A stretch of DNA of 64,000 nucleotides from Tubulanus polymorphus (lineage: Eukaryota > Nemertea > Palaeonemertea > Tubulaniformes > Tubulanidae). A model generated the notes under the pieces. That model searched no databases and was not told the DNA's origin. It worked only from the letters and a program-made list of their open reading frames with translations. This document shows, in pieces, positions 1 through 46,900 of the stretch. Numbering within the stretch: the first letter of the stretch is position 1; the number at the start of each line of letters is the position of its first letter. The position numbers and the translations under genes were made by a program. The stretch lies in assembly GCF_964204645.1 (NCBI RefSeq), contig NC_134035.1:7130501-7194500 (forward strand), given 5' to 3'.

Positions 1-21932
<21,932 letters not shown>

Positions 21933-22353
21933 TATTTTTGACTCGCACGTCGGCGCCGAATTTTTCATGGAGGCCGCCATTTTGAAAACGCCGCGTTAAT
22001 CTCGAACAATTACGACGACTATACAGATTCTCGACATTTTCACCAGATAAAATATCTATCAGATAAATCATCGAACTCGTAAAAACCATTAACCGCCAAA
22101 GGGAATGAGACGGACGGTGTCCGTCAAACCATTTATTTCATTTTCAACGATGAGATTACAAATACGCCGTGAATCAGTAATCTGAAACCCCATATCCGGT
22201 CCAATTTACTTCCTGGTTTTATTATTTTGATTTTGACTGCCGTACTAAATAAATACTGGCTCTGGGCTTGTGTCGCTGGAGCGTTGCCCATTCAATTCTG
22301 CAGTAGAAGATCGCTGTTTTGAACCGGATTTGAGCAGCAGGCAGTGAGGAGGC
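21933..22353. promoter_or_regulatory. Divergent promoter region between NUP210 and CRK
   Basis: The start codons of the two genes face away from each other with 421 bp between them. The half nearer NUP210 is locally rich in CG dinucleotides, unlike the surrounding introns, and carries a YY1-type motif. No clear TATA box was seen at either side. By inference the two genes share a bidirectional, housekeeping-type promoter; the transcription start sites cannot be read from sequence. Confidence 0.7.
21973..21984 (-). promoter_or_regulatory. YY1-type site upstream of NUP210
   Basis: On the minus strand the sequence reads CAAAATGGCGGC, a full match to the YY1 core AANATGGCGGC. It lies about 40 bp upstream of the chosen NUP210 start codon and points the same way as that gene. 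This is the usual place for YY1 sites in first exons of housekeeping genes. Binding is inferred. Confidence 0.55.
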
Positions 22354-34315
<11,962 letters not shown>

Positions 34316-34908
34316 TAGAATCAACGACGTGTATCGATCTATTCGACGGATATGAGATTTATCATCGTGTGTGAATATTCGACCAGTAAAACGTCACTGT
34401 CACTGTCGTCGTGTTGCGTAACGCGATGATTATTGGAATCGTCATCGAGCATAAATCTTCAATATTTCACGAATATGGAAATCGTAAAATGCAAATGTTG
34501 CTCACGTTCGGTGTTTCTTCATCGACGACAACGAATACAGAGATACAGTGAACTCCGTATGAGTCGTATGTTTACCGTGATGTTGCATCGCTGTAAGGAC
34601 AGAACTTTACTGGGAGATGCATTCCTGTATTATCGCACATTTATTCTGATGCCACTTCCAAATTGCGTTTTGATTCTGAATCAGATAGATCCATTGTTGT
34701 GCAAAATTGATTTCGTTTTCAATCTTGCGCAAAATTCCATAAGAAATGATGGGGTTGGCCGAAAATTACCATCATTTAGGTCCATTAAAATTTATACTTT
34801 CATTCACCATCAGATAAAGTACGTTCCATCAATATTATCTACCTTGCCATAAATGATCCTCTGTCTTCAGTCTGCCTTCATTTTGTCCAAATTTTATACA
34901 TTTATTTA

Positions 34909-35058
34909 CAGTAGACTCTGCTCAAGTTGGACTGTGAAAATGTGTCCAACCTTAGTGATATCTATCCAAGTTTGATGTCACTAATAGATACCAAAAACAT
35001 TCGAGTTGAACAGTTGTATCATAGTTGATAGGATCCGACTTGGGCGGAGTGTCCACTG
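34909..35058. mobile_element. Pogo/Tigger-like MITE with TA target duplication
   Basis: Left end CAGTAGACTCTGCTCAAGTT; right end, inverted, CAGTGGACACTCCGCCCAAG. TA flanks both sides. It is 150 bp. A related right end (GATCCGACTTGGGTGGATTCTACTG class) lies near 39550-39574. Confidence 0.75.
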
Positions 35059-36306
35059 TAGGCTATGTAGAGTTATAACAATAAATATTAAATTACTGAG
35101 CGCAATATCTCAATTATGTCGTCGGCTGAATTCAGAATTCATTCCTAACGTTGCATCTACGGCTAAGGAATTTTATCGAATTCATATGATTTTGTATCAT
35201 GAATTATGTACGTACGCGATTTGTGATTATTCGTCTACTGCAATGATAACTTCTACGGGGTTAGTTGTATATATACATATATTGAGTGTCCTGTCCTGTA
35301 AAAGTGAACTGCTTTTTGATTATTTTGAGTATTTTCTCACCACTTGGAAAAACACATTCATTGGACATTTTCAAATTTAACAATCTGCAATATCTGATAT
35401 CTGAAACATCAGTCACAAGTTGTACCATGCGTAGTCTCAGCGTATCATTACTCAGTTTTCAGTCTACATTTTTGACGTGCTGTTTTAGAATTTAGAACAC
35501 TCATATTATTAAGCAGGTTATCCATCGCTGAGAAATAAGAAATCAAAAAGCAGTTTATTTTATTCGGGACACGCGATGATATGATGCTATGATGAAAATG
35601 CTCACTGCAATAATTGTCTGAGACATTTATACGTGATATACAGTACTTAAAATAACTATAATGATACTCTGCACAATGCTTGTTGGTTATTATTATTAGT
35701 CAGGGATGTCGTCTTTTTATTTCTAGAGATTTCACTTTGATGTCTTGCTGATGCTTTTTGTTGTATAAGAAATCGAATTTAGTAGTAACTGTCCCTCGTA
35801 TATTAATTATAAGCGTATATTGTTATTTATTGTGGTCGTTTTGAGTTTTGTTAGTTTTTCGAGGTGCGTAGTTGCAGACATCAGATGGCATAAAAGTTGC
35901 AGCAGCCTTATTGAAGGTTGTTATGTAAACCAAATTATCTGCATTTTTTCGTACTGAATGGGAGCGTTCATGAAATGACGTATGCAAGCGGTAGCTAGGA
36001 CGACCTAAAGTCAAAAGCATATGATCTGTATTTATATTTTAGCTAGGTAGCTATTTTACATACACAAAGCATCTACCAAATATTTATGAATGACATGTTG
36101 TTATGTTAATTGCACATACTGTATTTTTAATGACATTCGATTGGATATGAATACAAAACTAATGGTCCTTCTGTTTATTTTATGATGTGTACGTCTTGAA
36201 GAGTAGCTTAAGACAGTCATAAAGTACCCGGTAACACAAAAATTCAAATAAATACATTGTAGTATGTTATGGTTACTAAAGGTATTTGCTCTACTTTCTG
36301 CATATA

Positions 36307-36560
36307 CAGTGAACCCTCGATATGTCACACCACCCTCCCATATACCGCACCCCTGCCTACCGCCAGGTTTTCTCAATGTATATCTCTATACAAATACATA
36401 TTAAAACACCCCTGATACACCGCCCTTCCATTTACCGCCAGGTTTGCTTGATATGTTCATCTTCACAAATACAAAGTAAAACACCCGCAATATACCGCCA
36501 TACTCTCTAACTAAAAAATCGTTCTGCACTGGATGTGGGCGGTATATCGGAGGTTGACTG
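36307..36560. mobile_element. Pogo/Tigger-like MITE, copy 1, with internal duplication
   Basis: It begins CAGTGAACCCTCGATATGTC and ends in the inverse GGTATATCGGAGGTTGACTG, with TA on each side. An internal unit of about 75 bp beginning TACCGCCAGGTTT occurs twice here and once in copy 2 (38279-38454). Confidence 0.85.
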
Positions 36561-37190
36561 TATGCACACTCCCCTTCATATTTTAGATTTTTAGATGAAT
36601 TACTTTAAATCAAACTACAGTTAACCTCTGCTTTACTGGGTTGTGTTATATTTCTCCAATTGACTGGGTAAGTTCAAAATCATGGAAATAGAAGGTTTTC
36701 CAAATAGATTAAGTAAAATTCACCTACCAAAATTTAAGGAGTTTTCCGATTTGCCAAGTGTCTGGTAAAGCGGAGTTTTTCATGCCATGTTATGTCCGTT
36801 CATGGGTAAAGTATTATGTTCCGATGAGAAGGTGTTAGCCTGCAACTACCTCGTTAGGCGTGCGCTTAAATATTAATACGGTACAGGATTTGTTGCAAGT
36901 CAGAAAAATTCTGAAAAATGTTTACTTTTGGAAAAATTTAGGATAGACCCTGATTAGTTCTTATTTATCAGTTGAAATCGTGAAGGTGCTGAAAATAAAA
37001 TTCTTTTTGGACATCACAGGAAATTTCTATTGACATTCTACTTACAACTTACAGATTTGAATTGGTTATATTTGTCAAAATTGATTTCAAATTTGATTCC
37101 AAATGTAATTCCATGTTTCCTGGCTTAATTGATTTAGAAAAATGATGACGTAAGCATCTGTCTGACTGCTACGAATCCTGTTAGTATATA

Positions 37191-37348
37191 GGGATCACTC
37201 ATTTATTACGTACACATAAGGGGAGGGGGAGGGGTGCAATTGCGTACTTTAATGCTTAATGTATATGAAAAAATGGCCGATTTTGCGTACAGGGGGCTGG
37301 GGGGTTGAAAAGTCAAATTTCATGCGTATGTAATAAATGAATGATCCC
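37191..37348. mobile_element. MITE with ~27-bp inverted ends
   Basis: The left end is GGGATCACTCATTTATTACG. The right end, inverted, is GGGATCATTCATTTATTACA, and similarity continues several bases further. The interior is G-rich and short. The target duplication is unclear, so the superfamily is not assigned. Confidence 0.75.
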
Positions 37349-37476
37349 ATACTTACATTTTGTACTAACTTACATTTGGTTGATGCTTAATAGGTGCTGA
37401 TTGACACCATAGGGTTATTTTCTGGTTCTTGGGCTTCTGTGAGACCCTTATTCTCATACTGTATGTCTCTGTTTAT

Positions 37477-37802
37477 AGCCGCGATCTCACGGAGATGATT
37501 TGGCCCAGGCCAAATTGGCACGTATCTGGCCCGAGCCAAATTTGGCCCGTGCCTAATTAGAGAGTGCGTTCACACGTATACCACTCACTCGATACTAAAC
37601 AATGCTCAAACAAATCTAAGTGGGTCATTTCCGGTACCAGTTGCAATTCAAACGCAATCATTCGTCTAGTGCTAAAATTTGGCTCAGGCCTAGCCCGACG
37701 TTTTGGTTTGGCCAAACAGGCTGGGGTCCATTTGGCACCCGTGTGAACAGTTGTCCCGGGCAAAATTTGGCAGGGGCCAAAAACGCTCGTGTGATCACGG
37801 CT
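37477..37802. mobile_element. MITE with ~35-bp inverted ends
   Basis: The left end begins AGCCGCGATCTCACGGAG and the inverted right end AGCCGTGATCACACGAG. Both are followed by TTTGGCCC(A/C)(G/T)GCCAAA-type palindromic blocks. Length is 326 bp. The superfamily is not assigned. Confidence 0.75.
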
Positions 37803-38278
37803 TATGTGTGTGTGTCCGTCTTTCAGCTACTTAGCTTCATTAGTTTGGAACGATGAAATGTGGGTAGAATGTAAATATGGGGGTTGAGTTGTTCGGTGTA
37901 AAGTGGGTCTAGTAGGCATGTTATTTACAGATTTTGAACCTGAGCCCGGGAACCGTTGCTCATAATTATCTTTGAATTTTTAGCGTGTACAATGTAATTG
38001 TAATTATCTGGCTCAGTGATAATGTTTAGAATTATGAAATTTGATAGGTCGACCAGTAATTGAATCATAATATTGCTACGTTTTTGTCTCTACTCGGCTA
38101 AAAGTCTACGCGTGTGTATGTATGTTTGAGTGCGACGATGTGTGTGATCTGACTGTAATCTCCAAGCTGTGTGGAGCGAACTGTACCACCAAGGCAGTGA
38201 AGGTGCACCAAATACTAAATGCAGAAAAAACTTCAGATATTTGTGGATGCTTCAATGTATCAATTCTATCTGTATATA

Positions 38279-38454
38279 CAGTGAATCCCCGATACACCAC
38301 CCTCCCATTTACCGCCACCCTCGCCTACCGCCAGGTTTTCTAAATGTACATCTCTATACAAATACATAGTAAAACACCCCCGATATACCGCCATTCTCTC
38401 TGTACCACCAAAATCATTATACACCAATGTGGGCGGTATATCGGGGGTTGACTG
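38279..38454. mobile_element. Pogo/Tigger-like MITE, copy 2
   Basis: Same family as 36307-36560: CAGTGAATCCCCGATACACC at the left, GGTATATCGGGGGTTGACTG at the right, TA on each side. It has a single TACCGCCAGG unit. Confidence 0.85.
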
Positions 38455-39069
38455 TATTTATAACTCATACCTTTTGAGCAGATATCAATCTTTGGTCTGG
38501 AAGACCGCTGAAAAATGTTAGGTGTTGGTCCAGGCTGCAGATTGATATGATAGTGTAACTCATGTTGGTGAAATAAGTAATGCTAAAATACCGGTATTTA
38601 ACATATTATTACAGAATTACATTATTACAGTTTAGCACATAATCAAAGCTCCGCCATTTCAATTTGAGTGTCATAAAATGCCTGATTATTTCTTGATTCA
38701 AAAGCTGATGATGTTCTGAGCAGTTAGATGTATAGCATTATATATACAGTAGACTGTTGGGACCACGAATATTCCCATTGAGTTGATGGGGTTTTAGGAT
38801 CAAGGAAATTGAAGGTACCGGATACATATATTCTCATAGTAAAGTTGAACATTTTTTCTCCCGAGATACAATTAAAGTCTATTGTGATAGAAAAAACATT
38901 GGAAATATTTCTGAAAGCTAGTTTAGCGTGAAACAATAATGCTTTGGCCGTTGAATGACAGCATGATGATCAGATGGAATGCTGGTGTGATGTGATGAGT
39001 GACAGGAATCAATAATACTAATTCTTATCAGTTATTAGCAGAATATATTATTATAATGAGTAAATATGA

Positions 39070-39072
<3 letters not shown>

Positions 39073-39140
<68 letters not shown>
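39073..39140. repeat. (TA)n microsatellite, 68 bp
   Basis: Uninterrupted alternating T and A. Confidence 0.98.
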
Positions 39141-39141
<1 letters not shown>

Positions 39142-40924
39142 CGTAAATATTGTATATAAAGTGACGATGATAAGTGGTGTTACGCTGTGCTGCTGCTTGT
39201 ATTGTGCGTTTGTATGGGAAACTTCTATTTTATAGACAGTTCAATGGTTCGATGAAAGTAATTTCTAACGCTTAAGTGTTTTTGTTTTCTAGGGCCTTCT
39301 CAATTATCAGGCATCATCCCAGTTTCTCAAAAGCCATAAACCCTTAAACCGTGGTGGAAAATGAGGATTAGACCTTAAAAAATACACTGGTCAAATTATG
39401 AAAGTATCACGGGGAGTAGTGTATTTTCAGAGTTGGTTGACTTAAAGTTAACTTCAGAAATGAATTCCATTTATGACTCGGCTCAAGTTGAGTTCGGTGT
39501 ATGGTACATGGTTAAAAAAGTAATTCAGAAAAATATCTGAGTTGGTCAGATCCGACTTGGGTGGATTCTACTGTTTTGAAAACTTTGCCCTGGTTATCAA
39601 TGGACTGATGTTTCTGTTAATGTATGCATGTTTATTTTAGACTGGTTCCTTTATGTACGTGATACCTCTCTATGTTTTCATAGGAGTTTTTGTGATTCGA
39701 TTTACATTAGTTCGATTAAACCAGATTAGACAAATACGCAAGTGAATATTACAGTTATTGTAATGACACGCTCTATGCCGTCGGCCGGCACAAGCCGTTG
39801 AACACCGATCGGCGCTGAACAATCTACTCACTTCCGCCGATAGATCACTCATGCGGACCGTTTAACGATTTACATAATTGAACATAGCGAACGAACTAAA
39901 CTGTCTGTGAATCGAATCGCTTCTGGGGTATGAAAGGAACGAGTCTAAGATGGTGCTTTCTGTTGTTCTTATCGAATCCTATACTATAGCGCCGCCGTAT
40001 TTTGTGAATAATGTAAAATAAACATGTATTGGCCTAGTTTTTCAATTACCTATTCAAGCGTTTTATGAGTTGTGAGATTTTTAAGGATAGTATCACCAGG
40101 ATTTAAATGTTCATTACAGTCGAAGCTGTCGTCCCGCCTTGGAATTGAATCCAGCATTGAATCTGTTTCATAATGGCAACATTCCGTATTACTAGATCAT
40201 TAGGCACTTTCCCTATGTTCATACTAGCGCTGTCATTTCTGGGGATAGAAAGGGCTACGAGAAATCATCTCAACCTTTGGGAATTTCTTTTACAACGACG
40301 AAGCGAGCACCGAAGGGGGAGTTCTGGGGTCTCCAATTTATATGTTTTTGACCGCTGTGCACTCAATCGGGACAGTTCCTCACTAGCTTTACTGCGGCAA
40401 TATCATTTATTAACTTCGCGCCATATCCTATCAGATAGTTGTACGCCTTGAAATCAGCTGACACATGTATACGAAGTGTGGCTATATGTATACGTTCTGC
40501 TGCTTCGCGTAAATCCCGCGCTGTGGTGAAACCGCGTGGAGTGGGGCCAATATGGTACAAAAGGGGTACGATACGGTCGGTACTAATGGGGCTTCAGCCG
40601 AGCGGATAGAAAACCGCAAATAAAAGAATTTGATTCGATATATGAATATCGCCGACTTTTTTATTGGTTTACTGATTGCGTGGCATTTGTCTCGTTAAGT
40701 ATTGGGTCTAGTTGCTGATTTCTCCGAAGATACACTCGCAATACAATAAACCAGTGTAACCTGAGGGAGGTCTCGCTCTTCCAATATAATCGCCATGGTA
40801 GTCAACAAGGACTGACTTCGCGGCATCCTCCAAAGCCAAAAATGACATACAAAACGTAATTACTTGTTATTAAACCCACAATTCTATATCACTTTAAATC
40901 TAAAAATAAATCTGACCTTGCACT

Positions 40925-43900
40925 TCAAAGAATGTTACATGTTTTTGACTTTTTCGGTGGGTCGTTTTGTTTGGGTGGAGCTGGTTGTTTCACATTATTT
41001 TGCTGCGCATTGTTACTAGACACATTGTTGAACTGTGGAGTTTCCAGAAGTTTATCATTGTCCATATCATGGCTTTCCTCTGGCTTTTCCTTGACAGGAC
41101 CTTTGGTGGATGGATTTGTAGCTTCGGGTTCTGTTACTGCCATTGCTTCGCGTGGTTTAGACACGATTGGAGATTCCTTGGATTCCTCTGTAACGCTGGG
41201 CTCCGGATTGTCCGTTGATTCCTCGAGAGGGGCCTTGGAATCTTGGGCATCATTTTTGGCATCCGTTTTCTCGTCAACCGCTGCGCTCGAATCCTGGGGA
41301 TCGTCCGCATATATTCTCAATTTTTCGAACAGTTGATCGAATGAATTTCCTGTCCAAGTTTCTTGAACATTTTCTTCGTGAGCAAAATCTATATAAAGCA
41401 ACTCTGTGAATACCATGCTCATAGGACCGCCCGGTGGCCATCTTGTATCTTCTAACAATAAGGGAATAATCGGCTTCTTCAAGGCGTCGCACAGTGAAAC
41501 CTCTTTACGACAATTTGCTGATTTGGAATATGTTTCAGTGACACACGATACAACTACTCGACAGTTTCTAATTCCGCGGTCGATTTTATCGTACAGTGAG
41601 TCGCCGCCTCCCATCTGATAGATATCCATCCAGCAATGAAATCCTAGTTCAGTCAATCGGCGATACAGCCGTTTAATCTGAGGCTGTTTACCCCACTGGT
41701 AAGATATGAACACTTGCGCTGCTTCGGGCGGACTCTCCGCTGGAGATGTTATCTGTAATATAGAACCATTCAAAAAGTCGTGAAGGATGACGCACCATAG
41801 GTTTCGATGAGAATTTACGACATATTCGAAATCAGATTCTAAATTTCATGTGTTAACCTGATATGTATACCTGATTCGATTTCGTCTTCTGATCTTCTCG
41901 AATGGGAAGAATTATCTCCTCCGGCTCGGGTTCCCACCAATTTCTGTACTCTATTCGATAGAAATGCGAATCAACATGATACACGGGGTGGATGGAGTCA
42001 ATAGTTTTTTTTTAGTGTTTAAGCGCGGTACCTACCAGGATCGACAATTTCTTCTTCGGGCATTATCTTATTGAAACTGAGCTGCATGAGTAGTTCACTG
42101 AATTTCTCATCGTGCCAATTCCTTTCCCCTCTCCCCAGCGATCCCTTCCTCAGGTGCATGCTGATATACAGATATTCGCCGAATATGGGCCCCATTGATC
42201 CAGCTGGTGGCCACTGCACTCGCTCTAGTAGAATCGGGATGATGGGCTTGCCCAGATTGACAGCCAGGTTCACCTGAAAGACACAATTGTCCCCAGACAC
42301 AGTGAGATCTCGAGTCTATGTACGTGCATTCTAGTAGGAGAATTTCACCCTATATACCAAAAGCCCGGGATTGGCATTTAATTCAAACTTGCAGAATAAT
42401 ATTCGATTCAATTCAATATTTCATATCTTAGATATTACGTTGTAAATCATATGATACACATGATATTTGAATTCGTAAATGAAGCACATTCGACGGTTGT
42501 TACCTCTCTGATACAATTTGGAGATTTCGCGTATTTCTCTGTAACGCAACAAACGACGACTTTAGCTGCCCGAATTCCTTCGTCTATTTTGGCGTAGAGT
42601 TTATCGCCCCCTCCCATCTGACCGATGTCCATCCAACACTGAAATCCGGCCATTAGCAAATGCTTGCGAAGTAGCTTCACCTCTGGTTGATGGCTCCACT
42701 GGTAACTGAGGAAGACGGGTGGAGGCGAGGCATACTCTGGAGCCTCTTCGGTCACGACGTCCTCTGTATTGTCAAATATGTTATCTTAACTGCATGTTGT
42801 TTAAGGCTGTATGAAGCACCGTTATAATATTCAATATACAATTTTTATTGGTACCGGTACAGGCTTTGAGGTTTAATTTCTAGAGTATCGTGGTGGATTG
42901 TATTGTTTTTATGAACCAATCTCTCAATATCGCTACGGAGCGGTTGTAACTTTTCGTCCAGCATTCGAGAAATCAATACAGAATACAAATGCGCTATCGG
43001 GTTTCTATCCGTTTCTAGTTGCCCATCGTGTATAAGGACAACCACGAGTTTGGAAACAGATAATGTAGATCTTTGCTTATCTCGAGAACTAGATTGGGTA
43101 CAGTGTAACGTTTAAAGATGTGAGACCATTGCAAATACATGCTGCCGATTTTAATGTGTTTTGAATGTGTATGCTCCGAGTTAGGACAATTTAGTAGACT
43201 TACCAACATTTTTAAGAGCTTCCTCGATAACTATTGCAGCGTCCAATCTGTCGATTTCAACCAATATCTCCAAAACTGCATGGCTGGCTTCGCTGGTTTT
43301 ATGCGTGGCAAACCATTCGCTAAGCAGTGACATACAGGGATCGTTTTGAGTCGCCCAGCCACGAATATCAGTCGGGTTATACCCGAGACGCTGGGCTAAC
43401 AGGCGCCAGTCGTGTTCGGCTTCGGGGTTCAACAATGTTGAAACTTGTTTCGACCAAGCGGGTGCATTACTCACAGTCTACAAGAATTCACCATCAGAAA
43501 TGGATATGGATCAAATATTGCTTTATTTTGTGTTAATTTTCTCGAATATAATGTTATCCTCGACATCAAATGAAGCATTCTCTCCCTGCAGGGATCCGAA
43601 CCTGATGACATCGAGACTCGCCCTGCCACACTAGCCCGAGTGCGCCGCTTACATGCGAAGCTTAGATGGTGTCATTATTAGCCAATCAGATATGCCGTTT
43701 TATTCTAGTACGGGTTTTTCAATTTATAGTTTTTACGTAAAATTTGTCTCAGCGATTATACAATGGGCAATCTGATTAGTGCCGCAAGTTTTCCTTCAGC
43801 AAACCTGCGCACCCGGTCTAGTGTGGTAGGGTTTCATGCTGTTGCTGAATATAGCAATGCCAACAGGTTCGAATACCTGCCAGGGAGTATGTTAATGGCT

Positions 43901-46900
43901 CCTGTTCTTTCCGGCAACGCAGATACTTGTAAAAGAAAACATTTCAACCATATATGTCTTGCACACAAAGAAAGGTAATCCTGATAGTGAAACAGGAACC
44001 GTAAGGACAGTTACTCAAAACCTAGTATACAATCTACATACCTTCATATCTATTTCTTCTACCTTTTCATCTAATTCGTCAACTTTATCGTCAAGATTAT
44101 CCAGACGTTCGTCTGCGACGATCGCGGCTACAGCCAGTTTATCAACTTCTTCTTTGGTCTTATCAACATCTTCGGTCAGTTGATCAACATTATTTTCAGC
44201 CGTGGTAACTCTTGTGTCTAAATCATCGATATCTTCTTGATGTTTTTCAACAGTTTTTACGATATTACCTAAGCTGTAGTCGTATTGATTCATTAAATTA
44301 AGCTTGTTACAATAATCCCGTTGGCGCTTAGTTATTGTATATGCATTTTAAGTTGTAAGGTATGACGAAAACCAGTTTTAAAACCCTTACACAACTGGCT
44401 AATGGTGGGAATATTTACCTTCGTCCTTCGATTATGTTGATTATATGTTCAACCGCTTGAGCAAGTCCTCCGTGCTTTTTTGCAAGCGCTTCGAACAGGT
44501 TCCGTTCCCTGGTCAGCAATGCCTTATATTCAACTCCGAACTGACCGACTGCACCAATTCCTGTTACACAGGTTTGAGCATCATCTGTATTCTTTTTCAC
44601 CCAGTCTATCAAAGCGTTGAATACCTTTTCTGCTACAGGAGAGGGTCTCTGATAAAAACAATTTAAGTTAAGTGAAGTATCATACATGTCGTGGTCAAGA
44701 AACTAGCTAAATATAGTGTTTCATACATTCTTTGTAAACGGGGCATATTAAACTCCTCGCAAAACCAACTCCGACTGTCTTTTCCAACGTCCCCTTAGAC
44801 TACACCGCATATAAGACTGTTACACTGTGATCAGACCAAATAGCCAATTACCCCTCGGATAGGAGGAGCATAGAAGCCATGACATAAAATGTCAGAAAGT
44901 TTAGAGCACTCCAAACATTCGCCTAATCCATATCTTTCAATTTAGAGCCGTTGCGATGAGTTAATACTTGTAGATATCTTTTAATTAAACTTAGCAAACC
45001 TTTTTCGAATTTTTAACTATGCTAGCAAGCATGTAAGGCAACATGGCAGATTTCACTTGACTCGCTCCGATCTCTTTTGTTATGATATCCACAGCACTCG
45101 GTGATATCGGCGACGGGTCCTTCTGCGCAAGCGTGTTCAACACCATAATCGCCGATCCGAACCTCGATGGGTCGTTGAAGTCGTGTTTCATTATTTGGTC
45201 GATCATTTCTTCTTTTATTATCTGCAGTAGGAGAATTCATAGGCGAGTGTTATCTCAAAAATTTGTGATAAAAAGATTATCCCATAGGTTTCACAATTGC
45301 TGGAATACATAACCGCCTCCCAATATAAGGCAAACGTAATGGTATGATTTTCAAAATGGACGCTATCATGGCTGCCTACTACCCGATGGTTTGGGCTCAT
45401 GAAGCGGTTCATCTATAAAGTTCCTTGAGATATTATCCAAACGAACTGAGAAAATGATTTAGAAAAGTTAAGCAGAGAGATGATTTAGAAAAGGCAAACC
45501 ACGTGGACTTCGTTCAACAGAAGGTGGCTCTATGTTTGTCTTTGGAGGTAATTTTGAGAGTTGGAAATACTGGTATTTAGATAGAACTTGAAACATACTG
45601 ACGGATTCTCACTCGCTATGGCGTTCAGTAAAATAGCCCAGTATTGTCTGCAGTCTCCTTTCGCAACCGCTTGAAGCTCGTCTAACTTAGCTTCGACAGG
45701 CTTCGGACATTCGGGATACACGGCAGCGATTACACCTAAAATCACGATTCGTTTGAATAAATATTTCGAGTGTTTCAATATCATTCGATTATTACATTAT
45801 ATGTCTCATGTATTTTACCGAATAGATCAGTTTTTTCGTCCACAATTACTAATCCTATGATTTCATTCAATATTTTCGCTAATATCACTGGTTGAGTTCG
45901 TGATATTAGTTCTAAAACTGTTTTCATACAGTTCGACAGATCTTCGTCCTCGTCGTTTAGTAGTTTAACTATGTGTCCGAAAAGTGGTTCGAGTACTTGC
46001 AGTGTACAGCTCTGAGCGTGCTACAATATACAAAACAATAAGCCTTTCGAATTGAATCCTGTCCCATTTCGAACACTAGGCTCTGCTCTGTTGATGTTAC
46101 GTCAACTAGTCCTACAGAGCCGAGCGATCATTTTCCAACAAAAATTAAGGGTCTTTTTAAATCTAAGATGATCGTTCTTATTAATTTCACGATAACTTCT
46201 ATGAATTCATGAAATAGAGGACATCCACAACGTTCATCATTTTTACAATTGGTGTAAGGGGTACCTTAGAAGTATAAACAGGTAAGCATTGTAATGTCAA
46301 TAGGCCATACGTATTTTTGTTGCCGCTTGAATAGTCCATATAGTCACGCGTTAGACATTGCTCGTAGATATAAGTGAAAGACTCACTATAGGCCATCAGC
46401 TCAGTACCATCTCTATAATTGATGATAAAGATAACAACTGTACAAAAGACGTTCTTATTTTAACAATGATAATATGGAATTAATACCACTTTCACAGTTG
46501 TGAGTTAGGATTTGTAAACTTTGTAAATGTTGGGGAATATGAACCTCTCCTCTGCAACCATGGATAGGTCTAGGTTTTATACGATGATTTTTCTTAAATG
46601 AAACTCACTCGCAGACCTTGAACACAGCGTCGAGCAGGTGACTAACCACTTTATGGCACCAACCAATCTCAAAATCAAAATCCTCCTTTATCAAACGCGC
46701 TAATGTTGTAACCACATCCTTTATGAAGTGTTTATGTTTCTGTAAGATATTCATCGTCAGTTTCATCTTTCATTCTTTTAGAAATTAACAGAGTATTTTA
46801 TGTAGTGCAGTTACCTTTAAATCGACGAATTCGCACGTTTCTCTCGCGATGTTGATCAAATACGGCGAACCGGACTTAAGAGATTCTAACGAAAATCTAA

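Larger units (their letters stand above)
34316..40924. other. Intergenic region between convergent CRK and death/TIR genes
   Basis: It starts with the CRK 3' untranslated region; AATAAA at 35080 and 36247 are possible ends. The rest holds at least five small terminal-inverted-repeat elements, one AT microsatellite and unidentified sequence (38460-39070, 39600-40924). Open frames at 34433-34852, 35006-35380 and 40173-40451 show no motif, codon pattern or splice context to support a gene. Confidence 0.6.

Noticed and set aside
34433-34852. 139-codon frame just downstream of CRK
   Set aside because: It falls in the likely CRK 3' untranslated region, has no recognisable motif and no splice partners.
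38999-39235. Reading frame with a Tyr-Ile run
   Set aside because: It is the translation of the (TA)n microsatellite.
40173-40451. 92-codon frame beginning MATFRITRS
   Set aside because: No family motif, no splice context, and codon use like surrounding non-coding sequence.
43580-43895. Two apparent tRNA genes
   Set aside because: Box A and box B are present but no acceptor or anticodon stems pair; they fit tRNA-derived SINEs.
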